Below, piece by piece: positions 10,901 through 23,700 of a DNA stretch of 64,000 nt (position 1 is the stretch's first letter; each line of letters begins with the position of its first letter). The position numbers and the translations under genes were made by a program. The DNA is from Amphimedon queenslandica (Eukaryota; Porifera; Demospongiae; Haplosclerida; Niphatidae). The notes under the pieces are model-generated. The model worked only from the letters and a program-made list of their open reading frames with translations, was not told where the DNA came from and did not search any database. The stretch is taken from NCBI RefSeq assembly GCF_000090795.2, contig NW_003546640.1, positions 1,682 through 65,681 on the forward strand, written 5' to 3'.

Positions 10901-13900
10901 GTATCAAAACACAAATATACACAGCTATTAAGTTAAGTTTTGCCTTCCTCTTTTTCCTATGTTTCCTTTTTGAAACTACTTTCGTTGCTTCACCAAAGCA
11001 AAAACTAATGATAAAAAGCCAACTCAAACAGTTCTCCAGTTTAAAAAATACTGTGGCAACAGAAAATGGAAGAAGGAAAGCCTGACAAATTGTGTAGAAA
11101 TTCAAATTTGGCCCTATTCCCCTAAATTTTTTCCGCAACCTTACAGTCCACTTAAACAGTACCAGGAAAATTTCTCAGTAAAGGAAATCTCATCTAAACA
11201 GTTTATTATGTTTATTATAAGTGTTTGAAAATTGCCAACTTAAAAATCCTACATACACGCTATCACCTATAATAATAAATTTAAAAACCTACTAAAATCA
11301 ACTCATCAATACTGTTTCAGTACCATGGAACTACAACACTATAACAGCTGCTTACGTGGTCTTTATCTCTGCTAGTGAGTTCTCCCACAAATACAACTCT
11401 TTCATTGCCCAAATGTGACATAACTGAATTCTAAAAACAAAACAATGTGGATTGTACAGATTAGCCACAACATTTATCATCCATAGTACCTGGTGAAATA
11501 TGCTTAATAATGATTGTGGATTAAATAACGCTCCAAGCCAATACGTAGATGTCTTTTCTAAACCCCAAGAAATAACTCTATCAATAAATGCAAATCTCAT
11601 GACAATATCAGCCAGCCACTCTTTAAGATCCCATTGGTCATATGGAGGAGAAGTATTGCCGAATAATTCATACCAGTTTTTAGGTACACTAAGATTAACA
11701 ACTGATACAGCAGTTTGTACAAGATGAGGTGTCTTGATAAATACATCTCCTTTTGATCCTCTTAGATATAAGTGCAGCATCTGCAAATGAATGGGAAATA
11801 ACATTCTATGTATCATTTCTCGCTCATATCTTACTTGTAAGTCTTTAGTTATTATTTGTATCATTCTATTCAAATTGGTTGCTTCTTTTATAATGAAATT
11901 TCCAAAAGGTGTTGCATTTGTATGATATTTACGTAATCTCTCATACAATACATCCTATTACACAGCAGACATGGGGTCAAGTACATTAAAATGTAATGTA
12001 TTACAATTACTAGTACCAGAAAAATTTTTATATTACTATTACAATTACAATACTTGAATAAACTAAAGTAACTATATTATAATACTACATGTATTACTTA
12101 ACATTTAATTCCTATTATTATCACTATTACTTTATTATTGTAAGTGAAGTATATTATTAAAAAAACGTGAAGGTACATGTACATGCCCAAAAAAGGTCTG
12201 TTGATACATGTTCTCTACATAAAATGACTAAACAACTTGAATAGAATCAGGTGTGCCATGCAGCTCCTCTTGACAGTGGTGCTGACAAACTGATACCAAA
12301 AATTTCTGCTAACTGTCAAGTGCAACACGTGTGTAATGAGCACATTATATTGTAATTTCTATTCATAATTACTATTACTAATAGTCTATTTCATATTACT
12401 ATTAGTATTACAATAAACTTTGTTTTTTTCAATTACTATTAGAGTAACTTGGGGCTATTCCAACCCATTTCTGCACTATCATCTAATTAAACATTCACAA
12501 AGTCATAACTCACCCATCTTTGCTTTATTTCATTCATTTTAATGGTCAATGGGTTCTATTTTGCCTATTCTATTTGTACTTTCTAGAAATCAGCAAAATT
12601 CAGCTTAAGGTTTTGATGAAAACAGTACTTTCACTGACCTATTTGTTAAGGCTATTCTGACCCTACCGTGGCTATTCCGACCCTCCGGATACTAACTAGT
12701 ATACTGTAATTTATGCAGTGACCGGAGATATACAAAAAAATATCAATAGACGATAATAGGTGAAAAAGCTAATGAACACAATTTTTTAGCCAGAGCTGCT
12801 TAGCCACATTTTATAAAGATCAAGCTGTTCTTTTGTGCTTATAGTTAGATAATTCTATGCTGAATAGACATGTCCTTGTTTCAGTCCTGTATCTGCTATA
12901 GTTATTAAGTTATAACAGGACAAAGAGGACACTCTAACTGGGGTTATTCTGACCACTGCACACGAATTTTACATAGGAGGATGGAATAGCTTTGACTTAC
13001 TCTATATTGCACTATCACATCAATATTTTGTAATCATTACTATTACTATAACTAGAGTCTCTTAGTATTACAAACTACCCCATGTCTGTTACACAGACAC
13101 AATAACTACATGTACAGTAGAAGACAGTAAAAACTTTGCGTTCCATTTACGTTGAACTGCAATCAAACTGTTGCGGCGTTTTTACTTTTATTATGGTTGT
13201 TCCATATATGGTCTGTTGGGTCAGAGCACTACCATTTTTGTCAGCATTAACACAACTCCAAGCATTGCTCAACTCTTCTCCTTTCTGTATGTTTCTTAAG
13301 GAGTCAGACTTTCTTACATACACTTACAGAATGACTATAAACCATTGTTGCATGATACAACAAAACAGGTAAGTCGTGAATGTAGTGACATGCATTATAC
13401 AACTCAACCACCTTAATCTCATGTTATATGGTTCAATACAAAGACAAGAAGTAAGGAAGGGTGCTCTGTCAAGCAAAGAAGCAACTATTATATTATTATC
13501 ATTTATAAAATGAAATCATGTATAATTATAAACCTGCTAGTACCAAGATCAAACTGCAAGACGCTTGAATCTTTTATAAATAAAATATTATAACACAAGT
13601 TTAAGAGTACAATAATGACAAAAATATGATAATGATACTGAGAGCTAACGCTTAATACAAAATAAATTAGCAGTGAATTAGACTACAATGAGCCTGGTGG
13701 CCAGTCGTAGACTCCTCGAGCCTGTCTTCCAATGTCACGAGTACTTTACACAGCATCTCCTTGAGTTGAGGTCCAAACTAAACTGATATGACCATAGTAT
13801 CTCCAGAGTGGCAGTAAAGAATGGGCAGAGTAGAATCTGCGGAGCAAAGAAAACTAAGGAGGCAAGGACACAACGTTAAGCAAACTTAAAACGTGCTCCT

Positions 13901-14782
13901 TAGCAAACGGACCATAAACAGAAGTAAACGTTTTTTGTACAGAGTTGAACCATCCAACAGCTGTTCAACATAAATGGAACGGAAAGTTTTTATTGGCTTG
14001 TACTGTACATGTACATGTATAGCCATTTAGAATTAAACAGAAAATTGTTACTATACAATATTACTTAACTCAAAAATGTACTTAGCAAAAAATCAAATAA
14101 AAAAGTACTAACAAAACAGTGTGATCTCAAACTTCAGTAAAAAATAAGATTATTTTATGAAACTTAAATGTCTTACCTTCTTCCAACCAATAACAAATCC
14201 ATCTATTAGTTTGGTTACATTGCGCAGTAAACCAGTATGTAAATCTTTAGACAGCAATGAATCATTAATAGCAGTTGGGATGACATCAACTCTTGTATAA
14301 TCTAAATGAAAGCTCAATACATTAATCGGCAGGACAATGAATGACGGAAGTCTATCTAATATATGCACAGCTGCAACTGGTCCCTGATGATATCCTTTTT
14401 TTCCAGCTGATGACATTACACTCATTGCTGACATTGCCTGTGGGAATCCACGAGATGAGACACCAGTTGTTGTTATCAGGGATGGAGTGAGTGGAATAAT
14501 AGACAGAGTACTGCATGATTCGTTGGACTCTCTTAGCTTATGGAGATACCGAAGAGTAGAAAACAGCATGTCCTTCCAACCAATTTGTATCTGAAAAAAA
14601 CAAATAATATAAATTATGTCTTCTATTTCTCTCCTCATTCCTGTCACTCACATCAGTGGTATTATGGAGCCCACATAGCATTGAATTAGGTACTAAAGGT
14701 GGTGATGCATTCTCAACTGATTGTATCAGACTTGGCGTCCTTGTGTTTGGTGTAAAAAATATTGTAGGTACATGGTACAAAC
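7921..14782 (-). CDS. Dynein-like gene exons 53-58: C-terminal domain and stop codon
   Basis: Exon 14782-14652 has NSMLCGLHNTTD, the 'evfGLHpNAdI' motif. Exon 14590-14177 ends with LLRNVTKLIDGFVIGWKK. Exon 11954-11835 (NLNRMIQIITKDLQ) and exon 11780-11490 (SVPKNWYELF, LKEWLADIVMR, YWLGALFNPQSLLSIFHQ) match 'vP..W', 'l..Wv.dl..R' and 'fWLsgFFnPQsFLtavlQ'. Exons 11430-11356 and 8250-7921 give ELTSRDKDH|IRDPPADGLFIYGVYLWG, matching 'dvt...~~dft.PPreGayv.GLfmEG'. The protein ends KWTLRNLTCTLRPF and a TAG at 7921-7923. The 54-base intron 11834-11781 is in frame. The presence of this domain and of a clean stop shows the gene is complete at its 3' end. Confidence 0.92.
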
Positions 14783-17700
14783 CTGAATAATAAAATACTA
14801 AGTGAAATATCATGCAGCTACATGTACAGGCACTTATAAGAACATATACAGTCTAACAATTGATTGTTATGTACCACTTTCTTTCTTTGGACCTCCTGGA
14901 TGAAACCAGTGCTCAGTTAAACCAATAAGAACCTTGTAATCAACACAACTAGTAACCATAGAACCATATATAACCTAAAAATCAAAGACAATTAATGTAT
15001 TTTAACATGCATGTACTTGATCTTAATGATATGCATGCAAATTTACCACCACTATAATAATGTACATGAACAATTATAGTACCTCAGTAATCATATATCT
15101 GATGCCACTCCATGAAACAGGAGTTAAACTCAGCCTACCACTGGAATCAAACTTAACAAATTCTTTTAATATAAATGTAAGGGCATCCTAAAAAAAACAA
15201 GTTATAGAGTGATATGTACAAAAAAATTTTTCACATGACTTTTGCATGTACGAGGCATATATATAAATGTAGGTTACTGCAACATGCATACATGTACATG
15301 CAAAATGATGCATTAATTATTACATTGAGATGCATGTACGTCCATGGATACTCATATTGAAATGAATATGGATAGAATTCTTTTCTCAGTGTAGCTACAA
15401 TGTGGAACAGAGACAATGAGTGTAATAATGGCAGCCATTCTGTTCTTGGACTTAAAGATATAATATCATCCTGACCACACAATAAAAGAAAATCAGTCAA
15501 AGCATTGATAGGTAACTACATGTAAGAGAGATACAAAATTACTTAATATTTTCATTTAAGATACTGACCTTTGGATAGTCCATTGCTATCCTATAGCAAT
15601 ACTTCAGCAAAGTAGTTGGAGTATAATTGATTGTTTGTATATCAATTGACAGCCACAACCTCCCACCTAGTGCTCCTATTCCTTTAATCTGTCTCTTTTT
15701 TAATATCTTGATTATATCCTCCATTAACAAAGGACATTTGTTAATTCCTTGTAATACTACCCATTCATTCTAAAATAACATACATTAATTGTATCTCTAA
15801 TAAGGTAACAACCTCATCTAGTAAATGGTTAATTGCATCCATAAGTTCTTTTATTTCCTCAAATTTTGAGTCACTTTCAGTTTTGTACAATGATAATTTA
15901 ACCTATCAATAAAGAATCATTACATGTTCTAACTGCAAATGTAACCCCTTCTACTTAATTTCTCTATTTTTTACCCAATATACCTGGTTTCTATTTGCAA
16001 GATGCTGGAGTTTAATTAGATATATTTGTGGATCATTCTTATACAACAATAATGGGCACACAGTGCTGGGCAATAATTTAACTGTTCCATGAAAGTCAAG
16101 ATAATTTGGACTATAAACAAATGAAACAACAATTGATGGGATCACTTGCTTTGTCAATACCTTAATGGTTTTAGTTCTAAAACTGTAGCAACAAAAACTA
16201 GGGAAAATTGTGTAATTCTTTCAGGTCTAATTGCCCACTGTAAAAGAAGTAGCTGTAGCGGAGTCAATCTATGAGAGATTAATTAGATAATGATGATGAT
16301 ATTGTACAAGTACAGTAGGTAAACAAACTTTAATCCAATGAATACAGTTTCAGGATGAGATCCTTCACTAATTGTTCTCCAAATTGCTTCTTTACCATCT
16401 CTACCAAGATTATTTAATATAGTATGTATCCATTCAAAGTGTGACGCTATCAACTGAAGAAAAAATTCGAAACTTAAAGACATGTACACGTACATGTATA
16501 CCGTACAGGACAAAAAAAGCTAAGTAGTGCACAGTAGTATACACAGGTAGTTCGTAGGTAGTAATTTCACCTTGCTACTCTTGGTTACCCATTGCTGTGC
16601 TTTGCCCAGGAAGTACTACCGTACGGCCCAGTCAGACGTCCCATAGTTGCAAGCGCTAATGCACTCTAGAGGCTTTTAAAAAATGTGAGGAGGCTTCTTT
16701 TAGCTGTTTGTGCTCTCTACGTTCATCTGTACTGCCGCTTTCTGCTTTGTTTAGGGGGTTCTTTGCTCAATTTTACTGTCCAACTATGGTCTTGCAGCTG
16801 ACCACCTGGACTATTACCACTGATGGGTTTGCACATGCACAACTAAGGAGCAGTGAACTACCTATGCAACAACAGAGTAGCTACTTAGCTTTCTTTTGCA
16901 TAGTACTGTATATACTTTTAAGCATAAGTTATTTATACATAAATGCATGTACATGAAAATATACAGAACATGTACAAAACATTTACAATCTTATTTTTTA
17001 TCACAGTGAGTACTAGCCTACAGTTCAAGAAAAAAGTCATATGCAGCACCATAAAAAGGTGCATACATGCACATGTGCTTGTTGTGTCACTATATAAAAT
17101 TATTCATTTAGAATTCTGACATGATTGGATGTACAATGTGCATGTATAATGTACATAAACAAATAATCATGAAATAAATAACAATGAGGTGAAAGTTATA
17201 TGTCATGTACATGTATACGTACTTATAGAATAGCCCACAGGTGCATCAAAGGCCCACCCATGCTATATAACTCAAACAGTACACTTAATTCTGTGATACA
17301 GCACAATTTGAGGTCCAAACAGGACAATTTGGGTTTCCTGCTATACAAAACTGTGACTACCTTCGAGTAGGTAGAGAAGTACGAGGTAGAAGACTCCACA
17401 AGCAGATAGTCTAGATACAGAGTTTTTTGTTCTTTATTGGACTTGCCACGCTTGCGTAGGCGGGTACTAAGCAGTTGGGTTGTCATTCTGTCTGTCTATC
17501 TGTCATTCTGTCACGGAAATTCCTGTTAATTCCTAGTCAATATCTTTTTTACTGAGCTCTCCTGAGTTATAATTCTTTTTAAGTTTTGAGAAAAAGATAA
17601 TTTATTTAGCTCCATTGTATTTTCATAGCAATCCGTGGTAGCAAAAGCTGAATATTTTCAAGAATAGACCACTTTTCCTAGCCAAATCTTCGTGTTTCAC

Positions 17701-20700
17701 TCTATTTGGTCAAGATTAGCATTGATAGGTACAGAAAAGTACCTAGATTAAAAAATATGTGGGGATTTTCTAATCTCTTTTTTGTTTGCGAGGTACAGTT
17801 GCTCAAAGTTTGTGATTTAGCCTCTTCGAAAAATTTTCAGGCAGCACTGGGGAAATCAAGAGCAACCAAACTATCTCAGTCTCTTTTAAATATCTAGGCA
17901 AATTTTTTGTGCTTACTCTTTCTTTGAATAGAGCTTCAGATGCTAAAATAAAATTCAGCTTTTCTTCTTTCTCCTACCCACTTGCCATGTTTATCTGCAC
18001 TGCACTGCAGTACTGCTAGGTGCTGACCACACCTATAATTTATTTTATGGATCAGTGCAGTAATTGGCTAATTGGATTGTTGCACTTTGTCAAAATCTAT
18101 TATCCTTTTTTCAAATATCAAGTTGCTTATATATATATAATATCATGATGGGGGCAGTACAAGTAACACATTATCTCTCAGGTGAATCTCAGCAGGCGAG
18201 TCCACGCACCATGGTGCTTCATTCTTCACTTGACCTAGGGTTGGTGCCTCTGATGCACCCATGCACTATGACCATAAAATAGTTAAACTGTGGCGTAAGG
18301 GAAATACAGCATGGGGAACTGTACCTTAACTAATAAAAATAGAATACATGTTGTAGCAACAATGATTTACCAATAGTTTTTGCCATTGATCTTCATTCAT
18401 CCAGTCAAATGGTTTTCTACCAAAATTAACAACCGGAAGGTTCTCAAAGGGTAACTGATTCAGTAAACCCCTAACTATATACTTCGAGCCAGGTACAGGA
18501 TTAATGAAGAAATCCCTCTCTTGAGAAGAAGCTCTACCATGATCAGCTTCAATCTATAAGGACAAAGACAGAAAGGCAGTAACAAAAATATGTGTACATA
18601 ATGCAAAAGTGACAGGAGGGACGTAGATCAAGGAGAAAATATGAAGAGCAAAAAACAAACAAGAAATTAAAAAATTATGGTAATGTGCTCTATTTTGTCA
18701 CACAGAATATCAATATCAAAACAACTAATTATTATTGCAGAAGCTTGGCATTGAATGTGCGGTCAAATCTACAATTTCTTAAATCTTAATTTGCCCAAGT
18801 ACAGCAGCACTGCAGGCTATTTGAAATGCTAAGATTGAAATTGATGTCTTACATTAAGTGCTAATAATAATGAAAAAACTTGTTTATCCATTTCCATGTA
18901 ACCCTTTTCAAAATGAGAATGACCAAATCTTGTCAATTTTGACAAAGCATCCTCTCCTTGCACACGCCTACATTAAAAAATAAAATAAAATATCTCCCAA
19001 TAGTAAAGGTGACTTACGTTCCTGCTTGCATTATATAGTTTTTAAAGACATTTAGTGCATACTCCATTGATGTGCAGTAAAGAGGGTGAGCATGGCTCAT
19101 TAATAAAACTGTATTTATAATGATGGCTGATCTATTGGCCAGTGAATTGAATGATGATAATTGATACGTAGTCATATCTTTATATTGTTCTCTTGACTGC
19201 AATAAACTAAAACAATGGAAAAAGAATATAAACTAATTCCATACTTTAAATGTTACTGTATAGCTCAAAACATTTAAGGTTGAAAACTTTCACAAATTTT
19301 GTGGTTAAGGTCTCAAAAGTGAAAGTTTTTATTGCATAAATTCAAAGGGGTATGGTCATGTAGGAATGGGGCTTGCCTCAATAAAGTGAGGACATGTATC
19401 TTTATTGTCTCCCAATTGGCTTTTATCAGCTAAACCTCAATAAAAAAAGACCAAAACCCTCTTGCAGTCATGCTTTTCATTTGCCTGATGCTGTGGCAGC
19501 TGCTGACCTCTCTCAATCCTCAAGTATAAAGCTGCTAGCCACACCCTCAATGAAACAGACCTAGGCCATTTGCAAAAGTTTTAATCGCGAATATCTCTCT
19601 TTCCAGTCATTCGTAAGAGTTTTACTTTTGAATCATTTCAGCAGTACGGTACCTAATCTATACACAGGTATGTACATGTCCTAGTATCCTACAAAGCCAT
19701 GAGATAAAGGGGCCACGTTGTGGTACATCACTAAAAACTATCATCTACTCTTGCTAAGATCATATGCAACTCCGAGGTTAATAATGGTATATCAGGCAAA
19801 ATCAAGAGGGTCAATAAAATAATAATAAATAAGGTCACTCAATGGAATAAGAAAAAGGACCTTGTAGACTTTCTACCTTTTAATGTATGAATGAGGATGC
19901 TTTTTTCAAATACCAGGCAATTACTTCAGTTCATTATGGGTCTTTATGTGGCTTCTACATATAGGTTAAACCATGTCTGAAGGTGTCCATACTATTTGGA
20001 ACCCGAGGGCGAAGCCCGAGGAGTTCCAAATAGTGTGGACACCTTCAAACATGGTTTAACTCATTTAAACTAACCGTGAAATATTGATTGTGCCATACTA
20101 CGCATGTATAGTTATGCATTGTGTGTACATGGGTTATTGTTACGATGGTGACAATGTGTTATTATTGCGCAAGACTAGCGGGCTCCATGCTATTTGGAAC
20201 CCTCATTAGTGGCTAAAACATCAAAGCGAATTATACATAGGTTAGTTTAATTCCTGGTTACGGTCCTACGGACTCACAATGCTTGCTCAAAAAATCATTT
20301 TCTGTTAAAATCACATGGCTCCACTTGCAAATGTCCATTTATAATTAAAACAAAATGTGTAATTTGCTATGGGAACTATTTAGCTTTTCGGCCACTTCCA
20401 GATAGTTTATTACAAGTTCATGAATATACATTTTGCACATGTAGGCAACTAAGCCCAGAGGTCCATCATTACACCTTTCATAATTTGTTATAGGTAGAGT
20501 TATATTTGCAGCTGCAATTATTCGCATTTATATAAAATTCAATCAAAAAATGTAAATCGTTAGAGCATTGTTAAGACAATAATCCACATGTTTAGATTCC
20601 TTAGTAGCTTTAGTGGAGCCATTCACCAATAGTGACTTGTTCTTGATCTGTTATCATTTTATGGACCTCTACCTATGAGCTTTTTAGTCTCTATGCTGCA

Positions 20701-23700
20701 AACTGTTTGCTGGTCCGCATAAATGAAAAGAATAGGAAGCTCTCGTTCCTCAGAAATCAAGCAACTTAACCTAGTTATGTCATAAAAGCAGAGCAATCCG
20801 GACACTAGTATACTTTAGCTGTTATTGTTTATAGCTACTATGGGTGATTAGCTAGACTAGGCCCTGTAATAGCAAAAGTATACTCTGCTAAGACAAGATA
20901 ATGGGCAAAAGCCCAGAATAACTTAATTAACAGTCTATATACAGATGGTACACTTCATTAAACACTAGAAGATTAGGAGTAGTAAAATTTTCATCATATC
21001 AGAATTGATAGCCACACAATTTTACTTATTTCTCTTAAGGAGTTGATTGAACAGTGTTGTAACTAAAGTCAATTTGCATTAACCTGAGCCCAAGAAGTGA
21101 TTTCAGACCCTACCCAATAAGTAACACCATGCAATAATATTGTGAAAAGTATGGTTGTACTTTCTGCATGGGTTATACAACCAAGTTGGAGCTAAAAAAC
21201 TATAGCTGCTTTTTTAGTATTACAATAGATGCAGCAAAAGGAGAGGAATGCACTAGTATGTTTATTTTTACAATGAAAACTTGGAAGTCAAAAGACATTG
21301 AAAGAAAACAAGGGCTGAGGTAAATACAAATGGACTTTAGCATCATTAAGAGAGAAGTTGCTTGTCATGAAGAAACAAGATTTGCAAAGTTTAAGCAAAA
21401 ATGTGTCACTGTAAAAAATATTTTGTTTAATAAAAATTGTCTGACTTAAATTTTTGCTCAAATCATTCACAGAATACTTGGAATCACTGCAGTCTTTTCA
21501 TAGATTTAGGAAGGTGTATATAGTCTACTTGTCCAGCTAGTTTAAGTCTTAATGGAGCCAATGTAGCTAGAAAATAGTGCTGTAAACTTTGTTATAATTA
21601 GGCAACCTAAAATCTTTGACTCACAAGAGTTGTTTTTTGAGCAAATCATAGACAGGGGTGCTGGGCATTCGCCAAAGGGTCTAGCACTATACTTACTTTT
21701 GCTTAATACATTGTGATGGCCCGGTGGTGCTGGGTCTTATTTTATTCAGGTAAATCTCCCCTCAAAGTTGATGTGTACTTCCAGATATCATGTAATTAAG
21801 AGCCTACAACTGTACGTGTTTCAAATATTGAATAATTTTAATTATATTCTTAACCAAATTGACAAGGAATTGAATTATATCAGTGATGTAACGGGTAGTG
21901 AAGCCATAAGGACCTTTATAGACAAAATTACAGTCTCAGGGTAGACTATAGATTCTGTATCTGAAGTCTCTTAGTCATTACTTGTTCAAGAAGTGGAATA
22001 ACGGTGAACAAATAAACACGAAAAGTTTATCAGTTTTTTAACAATCAATGATGAGAACACAAGTTTTAGGAATTATTCAAGTTGGACCACCTAAAGAACA
22101 GAAGTCTTTAATAGGGGCTTGCTTTAAATCTTTATTTAAAATATTGCTTTTGAAATACTGGGGATCAATGACATAACAAACGAGTACTTCAACTTTTTTA
22201 ATTCCTAATAAATGCAGGAGAAGAAAGAGCCTCTATCATGTTATTTTTGCTACAGCATAATAGTGTTGAAACAGCTGATTTCTTCAAAGTATCATAAGAC
22301 ATTGCAATCACTAACATGCATAGATATAGGTGAAAATCAATGCTGCATAGCTGGAGAGAGCAAGTCTAATCAGGGGTAACTGCTAGACAACATCATAATT
22401 TCAATAGAATAATCCACCCACGCAACGGAAGCTTTCAATCCCTTTAATTTACTATGGCATGCTGGTGATAATAAACCACACCCAAGTCAATTAACACTAA
22501 CTAGAATGGGTGGAGACGGAGAGTCTCAAGATACGAGACTGCTTCTAAAAAGAACTGATTAAAGCAGCTACAATAATACCAAGGGATAGTAACACAAGAA
22601 CAACTCAAGAACACTGCGGCAAGGTGCTTTGCTTTAATATTACGAAGTTTTTAATTAAAGTAGCATCTCAGTTTCCATAGTATTTCATTAAAAATTTTTT
22701 TACTGCTAATAATTGTAGCTGCAAATCTATAGTACATCAGACCCGAGAATGATATTCATAATCACAAAGGGATGGCTTCACATCATTTGAGGGTATATAC
22801 ATGTACATGCAACGTATTGTCTTGGTATAACATGTGCAAGTAATTACGACAACTGATTATTACTTGTAGTTAACTAAATGAAGTACAACACTAAATTAAC
22901 GTCCATGCATATACAATTGTACATGTATGATGTACATGCATAATGTACATGTACATAAACAATTAAACACTAAAATTAGGACAAACATGTACTTGTACAG
23001 TATGCGCCGTAAAAATTTCTTACTTTTCCTGTGAAAATTCAAAGGATTTATTAAGTGACAGTAACTTGTTAATAGATTTTGCCTCCATTTCCATTTCACC
23101 ATCGTTACCCAATGCTATAAGTAACTGCTTATTGACACTAGCACACTTCAATATGTATGAATAAATATCCTAAAATAACGAAGGACAATAAAAATGTACA
23201 TGCATAAATGTACCATATATTCTAAAATAAAAGCAGAGTGCAAATAATCTCCGGAATAGCAAAAAAATCGACCTATATACACACAAATCTAGCCTAAATA
23301 TAACATGGTTGCCTTGTAGATAATTACTTATAGGCTTCCTGAAGTCTTGTATGTGAAGTCTCTGGTTCACATCTTGCTGTCTCATATAATTTTAATTTTA
23401 ATTTTAAATTTATTTCGAGAACAAAATAATGCTGCTTTTTGAAATAGATGCCCCGCTTCTAATTTGCAAAAATACAGCACTTGTAAGTACTTGCATGTGT
23501 ACATAAATACATGTACATGTATATCATATATTTACTACACTTTTGCAATTAAAAATTAAAACCTCATTGTTGTATACTTTACTTTTCTCAATTGTGCTCT
23601 TTCAAGGAAAGTCTTAATACCCTGAGTCTTTAGGAACTCATCAATTAGACGTGAATGCAATCCAAGGCTTTCAGGATAAAATAAAACCACAGAACAATTT

